A stretch of DNA of 9,571 nt from NCBI GenBank assembly GCA_902494295.1, contig CABUSL010000081.1, positions 1-9,571 of the forward strand, in the 5' to 3' direction. The notes beneath the pieces were generated by a model. The model did no database searches. It was given only the letters and a program-made list of their open reading frames with translations, and was not told the DNA's origin. Shown in pieces: positions 1-7,274 of this stretch (its first letter is position 1; every line of letters starts with the position of its first letter). The translations under genes were made by a program, and so were the position numbers. The DNA is from an uncultured Collinsella sp. (lineage in GTDB: Bacteria; Actinomycetota; Coriobacteriia; Coriobacteriales; Coriobacteriaceae).

Positions 1-41
1 CCGACGCCGTCGACGCGATCGAAAACGCCAGGGAGGCCTAG
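1..41 (+). CDS. acpP: Acyl carrier protein, C-terminal end (partial)
   Basis: Reading from base 3, the frame gives DAVDAIENAREA and then a TAG stop at 39-41. This resembles the last helix of bacterial acyl carrier protein, which typically ends in a GD-x-VD-x-IE pattern. ACP carries growing fatty acyl chains on a phosphopantetheine arm in the cytoplasm, but the serine attachment site lies outside the window. Context supports the call: acpP directly before rnc and smc is a common order in Gram-positive bacteria. Only 12 residues are visible, so the identification rests largely on position. The stop is 3 bases before the rnc start, which suggests co-transcription and possible translational coupling. 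Confidence 0.55.
   Translation, partial: DAVDAIENAREA
31..36 (+). promoter_or_regulatory. Shine-Dalgarno site for rnc
   Basis: GGGAGG lies inside the last codons of the upstream gene and is separated by 8 bases from the TTG at 45. This supports TTG-45 as the rnc start over the in-frame TTG at 51, which would be 14 bases away. Confidence 0.7.
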
Positions 42-44
42 GTC

Positions 45-770
45 TTGGCTTTGTCTGAACGACTTACGCGCGCCCAGGAGATTCTGGGCCATGAGTTCAA
101 TAATAAGGTGCTGCTGCGCGCGGCGCTCACGCATCCCTCGGCCGTCGAGGGCCAGCCGGTCTCTGCCAGCTATGAGCGCCTTGAGTTCTTGGGCGATTCC
201 ATTTTGGGCGCTGTGGTCGCACGCTCCCTGTTTGAGTCCTATCCGGAGTTTGACGAGGGCAAGCTCACGCGCCTGAAGGTGTCGCTTGTCTCGGGCGCTA
301 CGCTGTCCGAGGTTTCTCACGAGCTGGGCATCGACGACATCATCATCTTTGGTGCCTCCGAGACCGGTACCGGTGCGCGCGGCCTGCACTCGGCGCTCGA
401 GAACGTCTATGAGTCGCTCGTGGGCGCGTTGTACCTAGATGCCGGCTGGGATGCCGCGGCTGAGTTCATTCACCGTACGCTTAAGCCGCATTTGGCTTCC
501 GAGCGTGCCGAGCATCCTGCGAACCCCAAGTCGTTTTTGCAGGAGTGTGTGCAAGCCGACGGTCACGAGCCCCCGGCGTATAAGCTCGTTGGCTCCGAGG
601 GCCCGGCGCATGCGCCCACCTTTACCGCCGTGGTGTTGATCGATGGTATTCGTCAGGGTCGCGGCTCCGGCTCCTCAAAGAAGGAAGCCGAGGGAGCCGC
701 CGCGCTCGAAGCGCTCGACCGCATGGGTTACACCACCAACGGCGTGATTCTCAACAAGAAGCCTGTTTAA
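45..770 (+). CDS. rnc: Ribonuclease III
   Basis: This is a double-stranded-RNA endonuclease of 241 residues that matures rRNA precursors and cleaves structured mRNAs in the cytoplasm. The RNase III domain spans about residues 5-150, with the family signature ERLEFLGDS at 44-52. A constant offset of +6 from E. coli numbering places the acidic residues at E44, E47, D51, E71 and E123. The residue matching E. coli D114, a metal-site ligand, is N120 here (codon AAC at 402-404), inside ENVYESLVGA. A double-stranded RNA-binding domain follows at about 160-228 (SFLQECVQ, then GSGSSKKEAEGAAA). The start is TTG, chosen because of the GGGAGG 8 bases upstream. It sits 3 bases after the putative acpP and 10 before smc, the usual order in Gram-positives. 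The family is certain; full activity with Asn at 120 is an open question. Confidence 0.96.
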   Translation: MALSERLTRAQEILGHEFNNKVLLRAALTHPSAVEGQPVSASYERLEFLGDSILGAVVARSLFESYPEFDEGKLTRLKVSLVSGATLSEVSHELGIDDIIIFGASETGTGARGLHSALENVYESLVGALYLDAGWDAAAEFIHRTLKPHLASERAEHPANPKSFLQECVQADGHEPPAYKLVGSEGPAHAPTFTAVVLIDGIRQGRGSGSSKKEAEGAAALEALDRMGYTTNGVILNKKPV

Positions 771-780
771 GCGAGGAACC

Positions 781-3700
781 GTGTATCTCAAGTCCCTCAC
801 GCTCAAAGGGTTCAAGTCGTTTGCCGACCGCGCCCATATGTCATTTGAGCCGGGCCTGACCGTCATCGTCGGTCCCAACGGCTCGGGAAAATCGAACATC
901 TCCGACTCGATTCTGTGGGTTCTGGGCGAGCAGAGCGCCAAGCAGCTGCGCGGCCAGGCCATGGAGGACGTCATCTTCTCGGGCTCGTCGGCTCGCAAGC
1001 CGGTGGGTGTGGCCGAGGTCACGCTGGTGCTCGATAACTCGGACCATATGCTGCCCGTCGACTTTGATGAAGTCGCCATCACCCGACGCATGTATCGCTC
1101 GGGCGAAAGCGAGTACCTCATCAACTCGAGTCCGTGCCGCCTGATGGACATTCAGGACATCCTGCACGATTCGGGCCTGGGCAAGGATACACATTCCATC
1201 ATCAGCCAGGGCAAACTCGACGCCATCTTACAGAGCCGCCCCGAGGAGCGCCGCGCCCTTATCGAGGAGGCCGCTGGCATCTCCAAGCACAAGCGCCGCA
1301 AGGAGCGTGCGCTCAAAAAGATTAAGTCGATGGACGAGCACCTGACGCGTGCCCGCGACATCAATAAGGAAATCGCCCGTCAGCTGCGACCGCTGGAGCG
1401 TCAGGTCGATCGCGCGCGCAAGTACAAAGAGTTGTCCTCGCGCGCGAACGAGCTTACGCAGATGCTGGCCGTCGATGAGCTGCGTTCGCTGCAGTCGCAG
1501 TGGAACGACCTGGAGAGCCGCTCCAAGGAGGGCGCTGCCGAGCTTGAGCTTGCGCAGTACCGCTTGGGCGAAAAGGAGCGCGAGCTCGAGAAGCTCCAGG
1601 TCATGCTCGAGGAAAAGGGCCTTTTTGTGGGCGATCTGGGCGAGCAGCGCCGCCATATGCAAGACGTGGTCGGCCGCATTAACTCCGATTTGCGCCTGCT
1701 CGAGGAAAAGGGTCACAACATGGTGTCGCGCCTGTCCGACATGCGCGGGCAGATTTCGAGCTCCGAGCATCAGCGTCGTCGCGTGGTCGAGGAGCTCGAG
1801 GACGCGCGTGTGCAGCTTGAGGAAGTGACCGGCGCGCACATGCAGGCCCAGGAGGACGTTGACGCCGCTGGTCCTGCTGCCGCTGAACTCCACGAGCGGC
1901 GCGTGGCGCTCGACAATCAGATTTCGCAGCTTACGCGTGAGCAACGCGATGTGCAGCGCGTGGCCGATAACGCCGCGCTCGAGCTCGCCAAGGTGAAGGA
2001 TTCCTTGAGCAATGCCGAGGTCGAGGACAACATGTATGCCTCGCGCCTGGAGCAGATTGACGAGCAGCTCGAGGAGGTCACGGCCTCGCTCGAGAGCCGT
2101 CGCGACCGCGCCGAGGAGCTCGAGGGCGCTCTTGAGGAAGCGCGCCAGGCTCAGGTCGATGCGCGTGAGGCCACCGAGGCGGCACGCGCGACCCTGAAGG
2201 ACCTGCGTGCCCGCGAGAGTGAAGCGCGCAACGAGCTCTCCGAGGTGCGCTCGGAGCTTGCCAGCCAAAAGAAACTCGATGCCCGCATGGCCGACAGCTC
2301 GCCGCTCGTGAGCCGTCTGGTGGGCGCGCTCGGCGACGATGTCTTGGGTCGTCTGGGCGACGTGCTCGAGGCCCCGCGCGAGCTTGAGGGCCTGGTTGAG
2401 CAATTGCTCGCCGGCGATATCGATGCGCTGCTGTTTGATGACGCCGCCACGCTTGAGCGTGCCGGTCGTGCGGCTCTGGGCCAGAAGAAGGCCTCAGGCG
2501 AGGCGCTGCTGGTGGCGCGCGGCGTGAGCGGCTCTACCGCCGCTGAGGGCGCTGCCGGTACCCGCCTGGTTGATCGTCTGTCCGTGCGCGCAGGCTACGG
2601 ACCCGTCGTCGAGGCGCTGCTCGGCGGCTATTACGTGGTCGATGACTTGGCTGGCGCGCTGGCTGCGCCTGTCGTTGACGGTGTGACCTACGTGACTCCC
2701 GATGGCGCCCGCGTAAGCTGTGGCGGCCTGGTGCGTGTGGGCCTCGATGCCGGCGAGGCGTCGGGTGCTCTGGAGCGCAAGCGCCGCATTCGCGAGCTGG
2801 AGGGCCTGGAGCCCGATCTGGCTGCCGTGTTTGAGCATGTGTCGGATCAGGTCGTGGAGGCCAATGCGGCCGTCGAGGAGGCTCGTGCCGCCGAGGGCGA
2901 TGCCGCCGGAGAGATTGCCCGCCTTGAGGGTGAGCGCCGCTCCCTGCTGTCCGAGATCGGCCGCCTAGAGCAGAGCGCCAACAACGCCGAGGTCGAGCGC
3001 GTGCGTATTTCCAAGCGCCGCGAGCAGGCCTCCGAGGCCGTTCGCGCCGCGCGCCCGCGCGTGGACGAGCTCACCCGTTCGCGTGACGAGGCCCGTGCGC
3101 AGGCAAGCGATCTGGGCTTGCAGATTGCCGAAGCCAACGACGAGCTCGACCGCGTGCGTCGCGACGACTCCGAGGCTGCCGGCAAGCTCGCCGATGCCAA
3201 GGTGCGTCTGGCCCAGACGAGCGAGCGTCTTCGTTCTCTGAAGGGCCGTGTGCCCGATCTGGAGCATCGTCTGGAGGGCATCGACCGCCGTATCCGCGGA
3301 ACACGCCAAGCCTCGCGCTCGCTCGAGCTGCTGCGCCTGCGCGTCGATCCCATGCACGAACGCTATTCTGCCCTGTTGGAACGCGCGTCGGATTGGGCAG
3401 CGCGCCTGCGTGACCAGGCCTCTCTGGAGGAGGCGGATTCCGCTTCGCTCAAGAAGACCATCGAGGACGCCAAGGCAGAGGTCTCTCGCGCCAAGGAGCG
3501 GGTCGATACCGCCTCCGCCACGCAAAACGAGTTCAAGGTCGCGCGTGGCAAGCTCGAGGTGCAGGTAGAGGCCGCCATTAAGGCCATTACCGCCGATGGC
3601 ACCACGGTACTCGAGGAAGCGCTCATGCTTCCCGCGCCCACCGATCGCGATGCCGCCGAGCGCGAACTCAACCAGCTTGTGCGCCAGATCAACAACCTTG

Positions 3701-4317
3701 GTCCCGTTAACCAAGTTGCCATGGAGGAGTACGAGCAGCTCAAGCGCCGCGCCGACTACATCGAGGAGCAGCTGGCCGATCTGGAGAGCGCGCGCAAGGC
3801 GCTCACCAAGATCACGGTGGCCATTGATCGCAAGATGCGCAAGGCGTTCCTGGTGACGTTTGAGAAGGTCGACGCGAACTTCCGCGAGATCTTCGCTATG
3901 CTCTTCCCGGGCGGCCAGGCTCATCTGGAGATGACCGATCCCGAGCATCCTGCCGAGACGGGTATCGAGGTCGTGGCGCAGCCGCGCGGCAAGCGCATCA
4001 CCAAGATGATGCTCATGTCGGGCGGCGAGAAGAGTCTGACGGCGCTCGCCCTGCTCTTTGCCGTGTACCGCACGCGCACGGTGCCGTTCTATGTGCTGGA
4101 CGAGGTCGAGGCGGCACTCGATGACGCCAACCTGTCCAAGCTCATCGGCGCGCTCGATGTGTTGCGTTCCGATACGCAGCTCTTGGTCATTTCGCATCAG
4201 CGCCGTACTATGGAGGACGCTGACGTCCTCTATGGCGTCTCGATGCAAGCCGACGGCGTCAGTCGCGTCGTCTCGCAAAAACTCGATCGCGAAACCGGAA
4301 AGGTCGTGAATGCATAA
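781..4317 (+). CDS. smc: Chromosome segregation ATPase SMC
   Basis: This is the structural maintenance of chromosomes protein. It dimerises, binds ScpA/ScpB and extrudes DNA loops to organise and segregate the chromosome. At 1178 residues it has the usual family length. The N-terminal ATPase half carries Walker A GPNGSGKS at 31-38 and the Q-loop glutamine at 143. A long Glu/Arg/Ala-rich coiled coil follows to about 500. The hinge covers about 507-660 (from SPLVSRLVGALGDD to TPDGARVSCGG), then the returning coiled coil to about 1010. The C-terminal half has the ABC signature MSGGEKS at 1079-1085 and Walker B VLDEVEAALDD with D1107 and E1108. Family members usually have Asp where this has Glu in the D-loop (EAALDD). 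The start is GTG, with GAGG at 773-776 only 4 bases upstream. The stop overlaps the ftsY start as TAATG. Confidence 0.98.
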   Translation: MYLKSLTLKGFKSFADRAHMSFEPGLTVIVGPNGSGKSNISDSILWVLGEQSAKQLRGQAMEDVIFSGSSARKPVGVAEVTLVLDNSDHMLPVDFDEVAITRRMYRSGESEYLINSSPCRLMDIQDILHDSGLGKDTHSIISQGKLDAILQSRPEERRALIEEAAGISKHKRRKERALKKIKSMDEHLTRARDINKEIARQLRPLERQVDRARKYKELSSRANELTQMLAVDELRSLQSQWNDLESRSKEGAAELELAQYRLGEKERELEKLQVMLEEKGLFVGDLGEQRRHMQDVVGRINSDLRLLEEKGHNMVSRLSDMRGQISSSEHQRRRVVEELEDARVQLEEVTGAHMQAQEDVDAAGPAAAELHERRVALDNQISQLTREQRDVQRVADNAALELAKVKDSLSNAEVEDNMYASRLEQIDEQLEEVTASLESRRDRAEELEGALEEARQAQVDAREATEAARATLKDLRARESEARNELSEVRSELASQKKLDARMADSSPLVSRLVGALGDDVLGRLGDVLEAPRELEGLVEQLLAGDIDALLFDDAATLERAGRAALGQKKASGEALLVARGVSGSTAAEGAAGTRLVDRLSVRAGYGPVVEALLGGYYVVDDLAGALAAPVVDGVTYVTPDGARVSCGGLVRVGLDAGEASGALERKRRIRELEGLEPDLAAVFEHVSDQVVEANAAVEEARAAEGDAAGEIARLEGERRSLLSEIGRLEQSANNAEVERVRISKRREQASEAVRAARPRVDELTRSRDEARAQASDLGLQIAEANDELDRVRRDDSEAAGKLADAKVRLAQTSERLRSLKGRVPDLEHRLEGIDRRIRGTRQASRSLELLRLRVDPMHERYSALLERASDWAARLRDQASLEEADSASLKKTIEDAKAEVSRAKERVDTASATQNEFKVARGKLEVQVEAAIKAITADGTTVLEEALMLPAPTDRDAAERELNQLVRQINNLGPVNQVAMEEYEQLKRRADYIEEQLADLESARKALTKITVAIDRKMRKAFLVTFEKVDANFREIFAMLFPGGQAHLEMTDPEHPAETGIEVVAQPRGKRITKMMLMSGGEKSLTALALLFAVYRTRTVPFYVLDEVEAALDDANLSKLIGALDVLRSDTQLLVISHQRRTMEDADVLYGVSMQADGVSRVVSQKLDRETGKVVNA

Positions 4318-5234
4318 TGGGATTCTTCGATGCTCTCTCGCGCGGACTTGAGCGCAGCCGCGAGGCCCTCAACGAGGTCTTTTACTTTGGCGGCGAGGTC
4401 GACGAGGACTTTTGGGAGGACCTTGAGGACACCCTCGTCATGGGTGACATGGGTGCCGAGGTGGCCATTCAGGTCTCCGATGACCTGCGCGATGCCGCGG
4501 CCAAGAAGAACCTCAAGACCGCTCCGCAACTCCGTCGCGCCCTGGCCGAGCAGCTTGAGCAGCACTTTGTGCCCATCGAGCGCGATCCGTTCTCCGATAC
4601 GCCGAGCTGCGTGCTGTTTGTGGGCATTAATGGTGCCGGCAAGACCACGACGGTCGGTAAGATCGCGAGCGCCATGGCCGCCCGCGGCAAGAACGTCGTG
4701 ATCGGTTCGGCCGATACCTTCCGTGCTGCCGCTATCGAGCAGCTCGATGTGTGGGGCCAGCGCGCTGGCGTCCCCGTCATCAAGCGCGACCGCGGCTCCG
4801 ACCCGGCAAGTGTTTGCTACGACGTGCTCGACGAGGCCGACAGGCGCGGCAGCGACCTGGTGCTCATCGATACCGCCGGTCGTCTGCACACGAGCCCCGA
4901 GCTCATGCGCGAGCTTGCCAAGGTGGTCAATGTGACCCGTAAGCGCGCCGCCAATATGGCCACCGGCCCCATGCCCGTCTATGTCGTGCTCGTGATCGAT
5001 GCCGCAACGGGCCAGAACGGTCTGAACCAGGCGCTCGAGTTTAACGAGGCACTGGGCCTGGACGGTATTATCATGACTAAGCTCGACGGCACGGCTAAGG
5101 GCGGTATCGCCATGGCGGTGGCCGAGAAACTCAAGCTCCCGATCCTGCGCGTGGGCGTGGGCGAGCAGGTCGATGACCTGCAGGAGTTCAATGCCAAAGA
5201 TTTCTGCCGCGCCCTGGTGGGCGAGTCCAATTAA
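4317..5234 (+). CDS. ftsY: Signal recognition particle receptor FtsY
   Basis: This is the SRP receptor GTPase. It docks the Ffh-ribosome complex at the membrane, where both GTPases activate each other and hand the nascent chain to SecYEG. It has 305 residues. The N-terminus is a short amphipathic stretch (GFFDALSRGLERSR), typical of the membrane-targeting helix of FtsY proteins that lack the long acidic A domain. The N domain runs to about 90. The GTPase motifs are G1 GINGAGKT at 103-110, DTFRAAA at 133-139, DTAGR at 185-189 and TKLDG at 254-258. The C-terminal LPILRVGVGEQVDDL is typical of FtsY. The ATG at 4317 shares its A with the smc stop codon, so translation is probably coupled. GGAAAGG at 4297-4303 is a distant possible ribosome site. 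Its partner ffh starts 10 bases downstream. Confidence 0.98.
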   Translation: MGFFDALSRGLERSREALNEVFYFGGEVDEDFWEDLEDTLVMGDMGAEVAIQVSDDLRDAAAKKNLKTAPQLRRALAEQLEQHFVPIERDPFSDTPSCVLFVGINGAGKTTTVGKIASAMAARGKNVVIGSADTFRAAAIEQLDVWGQRAGVPVIKRDRGSDPASVCYDVLDEADRRGSDLVLIDTAGRLHTSPELMRELAKVVNVTRKRAANMATGPMPVYVVLVIDAATGQNGLNQALEFNEALGLDGIIMTKLDGTAKGGIAMAVAEKLKLPILRVGVGEQVDDLQEFNAKDFCRALVGESN

Positions 5235-5244
5235 GGAGTGACTA

Positions 5245-6729
5245 GTGTTTGATTCCCTGAGCGATCGCCTCAACGACACATTTGACCGCCTGCGCGGCAA
5301 GGGCAAGCTGACCGAGGCCGATATCACCTCGGCCATGCGCGATATTCGCATGGCGCTGCTCGAGGCCGACGTTAACTTCAAGGTCGTTAAGGAGTTCGTC
5401 GCCAAGACCAAGGAGCGCTGCATGACCGCCGAGGTCATGGAGTCGCTGTCGCCGGCGCAAAACGTCGTCAAGATCGTGCTCGACGAGCTCACCGAGATGC
5501 TCGGCTCAACCGAGAGCAAGCTCGTCTTTAGCAATCGCATTCCCAATGTCATCATGCTCGTGGGCCTGCAGGGCTCCGGTAAGACCACGGCGGCCGTAAA
5601 GCTGGCCTACCTGCTCAAGAAGCAGGGCCGCTCGCCGCTGCTCGCCGCGTGCGACGTCTACCGTCCCGCCGCTGCCGACCAGCTGGCCACGCTCGGTGGC
5701 GAGATCGGCGTGCCGGTCTTCCGCGGTGACGGCGCGCACCCGGTCGACATTGCCAAGGGTGCCATCCAGGAGGCCGTCGACCACCTGCGCGATGTGGTCA
5801 TCGTCGATACCGCCGGTCGTTTGCAGATCGACGAGCAGATGATGCAGGAGGCCGTGGACATCAAGAAGGCCGTCAAGCCCGATCAGGTGCTGATGGTCGT
5901 CGATGCCATGACCGGCCAGGATATTGTCAATGTCGTCTCGACCTTCGCCGAGCGCACCGACTTTGACGGCGTGATCATCTCCAAGCTCGACGGCGATGCC
6001 CGTGGCGGCGGCGCGCTTTCCGTGCGCCAGGTGACCGGCAAGCCCATCAAGTTCGTGAGCATGGGCGAGAAGCCCGATTCGCTGGAGCCGTTCTACCCCG
6101 ACCGCATGGCCAAGCGCATCTTGGGCATGGGTGATGTTGTCGGCATTATCGAGAAGGCCCAGGAGGCGGCCGACGCCGAGCAGCTCGAGGCTGCCGAGCG
6201 CATGCTGCGCGAGGGCTTCACCATGAACGACATGCTCGACCAGATGAAGGCCGTCAAGAAGATGGGCGGCATGAAGGGCATCCTGGGCATGCTCCCCGGC
6301 GGCCAGCGTGCGCTCAACCAGATGGGCGGCAACCTGGACGAGGGCATCTTCGATAAGAACGAGGCCATCATCATGTCGATGACCAAGGAGGAGCGCCTTC
6401 GTCCCTCCATCATCAACGGCCAGCGCCGTGCCCGCATTGCCAAGGGCGCCGGCGTGACCCCCACCGAGGTCAATAGCCTTATGAAGCAGTGGGGCGAGAT
6501 GAACAAGATGATGGGCCGCATGCGCTCGATGGCCAATCAGGCACAGGCCGGCGGCAAGAAGGGCAAGAAGGGTAAGAAGGGCAAAAAGATGCGCATGCCC
6601 AATATTCCCGGTCTGGATGCCATGGGCCTGGGCGGCATGGGTGGCCTGGGCGGCCTGGGAACGGGCGGCCCCAAGTCCGATATGGATCTGCTGCGCCAGA
6701 TGGAAGCGCTGATGCGTAATAAGAAGTAA
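5245..6729 (+). CDS. ffh: Signal recognition particle protein Ffh (SRP54)
   Basis: This GTPase, together with 4.5S/SRP RNA, binds signal sequences of nascent membrane proteins and delivers them to FtsY. It has 494 residues, somewhat long for the family (about 440-460 in many bacteria). The N domain is at about 1-95. The G domain has GLQGSGKT at 107-114, DVYRPAA at 137-143, DTAGR at 188-192 and SKLDG at 246-250. The Met-rich M domain is at about 305-435. Its RNA-binding helix-turn-helix reads INGQRRARIAKGAG at 390-403, where most bacteria have SRR and GSG; the two RNA-contacting serines are replaced by Gln and Ala. The extra length is a C-terminal tail with four Gly-Lys-Lys units (437-448) and a Gly/Met/Leu-rich stretch, ending in a charged helix. 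The start is GTG with AAGGAG at 5233-5238 and a 6-base spacer. No ylxM separates it from ftsY. Confidence 0.98.
   Translation: MFDSLSDRLNDTFDRLRGKGKLTEADITSAMRDIRMALLEADVNFKVVKEFVAKTKERCMTAEVMESLSPAQNVVKIVLDELTEMLGSTESKLVFSNRIPNVIMLVGLQGSGKTTAAVKLAYLLKKQGRSPLLAACDVYRPAAADQLATLGGEIGVPVFRGDGAHPVDIAKGAIQEAVDHLRDVVIVDTAGRLQIDEQMMQEAVDIKKAVKPDQVLMVVDAMTGQDIVNVVSTFAERTDFDGVIISKLDGDARGGGALSVRQVTGKPIKFVSMGEKPDSLEPFYPDRMAKRILGMGDVVGIIEKAQEAADAEQLEAAERMLREGFTMNDMLDQMKAVKKMGGMKGILGMLPGGQRALNQMGGNLDEGIFDKNEAIIMSMTKEERLRPSIINGQRRARIAKGAGVTPTEVNSLMKQWGEMNKMMGRMRSMANQAQAGGKKGKKGKKGKKMRMPNIPGLDAMGLGGMGGLGGLGTGGPKSDMDLLRQMEALMRNKK
6553..6588 (+). repeat. Four tandem 9-bp repeats in ffh
   Basis: There are four back-to-back 9-base units: GGCAAGAAG, GGCAAGAAG, GGTAAGAAG and GGCAAAAAG. 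They encode four Gly-Lys-Lys triplets in the C-terminal tail of Ffh. Each unit is a whole number of codons, so gain or loss of a copy keeps the frame. The basic stretch lies just after the M domain and could touch SRP RNA or the ribosome; that role is inferred. Confidence 0.9.
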
Positions 6730-6745
6730 CGACTGGTTGAGTCGT
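6729..6745 (+). other. Short hairpin directly after the ffh stop
   Basis: ACGACT (6729-6734) pairs with AGTCGT (6740-6745) around a GGTTG loop. The stem begins on the last base of the ffh stop codon. With only 6 pairs and no T-run it is too weak to call a terminator alone, but it sits 5 bases before the large hairpin at 6750-6789 and may stack with it. Confidence 0.45.
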
Positions 6746-6749
6746 GTAT

Positions 6750-6789
6750 GGCGAAGGTCGCCTGGATCGTATTCCGGGCGGCCTTCGCC
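6750..6789. terminator. 17-bp hairpin between convergent genes, possible bidirectional terminator
   Basis: Bases 6750-6766 pair with 6773-6789 over 17 consecutive pairs, two of them G-T, closing a 6-base TCGTAT loop. The outer 8 pairs are GGCGAAGG with CCTTCGCC. It lies 21 bases after the ffh stop and 57 bases past the stop of the convergent - strand gene, where a shared terminator would be expected. Neither strand shows a T-run after the stem, so it is not a textbook Rho-independent terminator. It might block 3' exonucleases, act with Rho, or be a dispersed repeat. The remaining bases 6790-6845 show no gene; only a weak inverted repeat (6816-6822 with 6837-6844, one bulge) is visible. Confidence 0.6.
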
Positions 6790-6845
6790 GTTCGCTCGAA
6801 GCTTGTTGCGCGTGTGGAAGCATACTGACGTCGAAGTGCTTGCCG

Positions 6846-7274
6846 CTAATGGCAGCCGCAGCCCTCGTGCCCGTCGTGCTCGTGATGGCCGTGGCAGCTG
6901 CAGGACTCGCCATGTTCATGGGCGTGGCCGTGGTCATGGTCGTGGCAGCCGCACGTGGCCTCGCCGTTCTGTGCGAGCGTGCCGGCAATGAGGGCCTCGA
7001 CGCAGGCGTCGCAGCTGCCTTGGGCGCCGGCATAGACCGTGATGCCGGCCTGGGCGAGCGCGTTGATGGCGCCGCCGCCGATACCGCCGCAGATGAGCGT
7101 GTCAACGCCACCGTTGGCAAGCAGACCCGCCAGGGCGCCGTGACCGGTGCCGCCGGTGCCTACGACCTGCTCGTTGAGCACCTTGCCGTCCTGGATGTCA
7201 TAGATCTTGAACTGCTCGCTGCGGCCAAAGTGCATAAAGATGTTGCCGTTGTCGTACGTCGTTGCCACCCTCAT
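6846..7274 (-). CDS. Possible separately translated NifX-like protein (internal start)
   Basis: An in-frame ATG (7272-7274) inside the DUF134 fusion ORF is preceded by AAAGGAGGT with a 7-base spacer, a better ribosome site than the one at the gene's own start. Translation from it would give 142 residues: exactly the NifX-like domain, starting MRVATTYD as free-standing members of this family do, plus the His/Cys tail. It may be a second product of the same gene, or a trace of two adjacent genes that became one ORF by loss of a stop codon. Whether it is translated cannot be told from sequence. Confidence 0.5.
   Translation of the reverse strand: MRVATTYDNGNIFMHFGRSEQFKIYDIQDGKVLNEQVVGTGGTGHGALAGLLANGGVDTLICGGIGGGAINALAQAGITVYAGAQGSCDACVEALIAGTLAQNGEATCGCHDHDHGHAHEHGESCSCHGHHEHDGHEGCGCH

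Noticed and set aside
835..843. CATATGTCA in smc, matching half of the O1/O2 palindromes
   Set aside because: It lies in coding sequence near the SMC N-terminus and lacks the left half of the palindrome, so it is probably chance.
1228..2403. 391-codon open frame on the - strand inside smc
   Set aside because: It is antisense to the SMC coiled coil. GC-rich Glu/Ala/Arg codon use leaves the opposite strand free of stops; the translation shows no recognisable domain and the + strand gene is certain.
2965..4278. 437-codon open frame on the - strand inside smc
   Set aside because: Same cause as the other antisense frame; it covers the SMC C-terminal ATPase motifs and resembles no known protein.
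4230..5588. 452-codon open frame on the - strand across ftsY and the start of ffh
   Set aside because: It is antisense to two certain GTPase genes and has no domain that I recognise.
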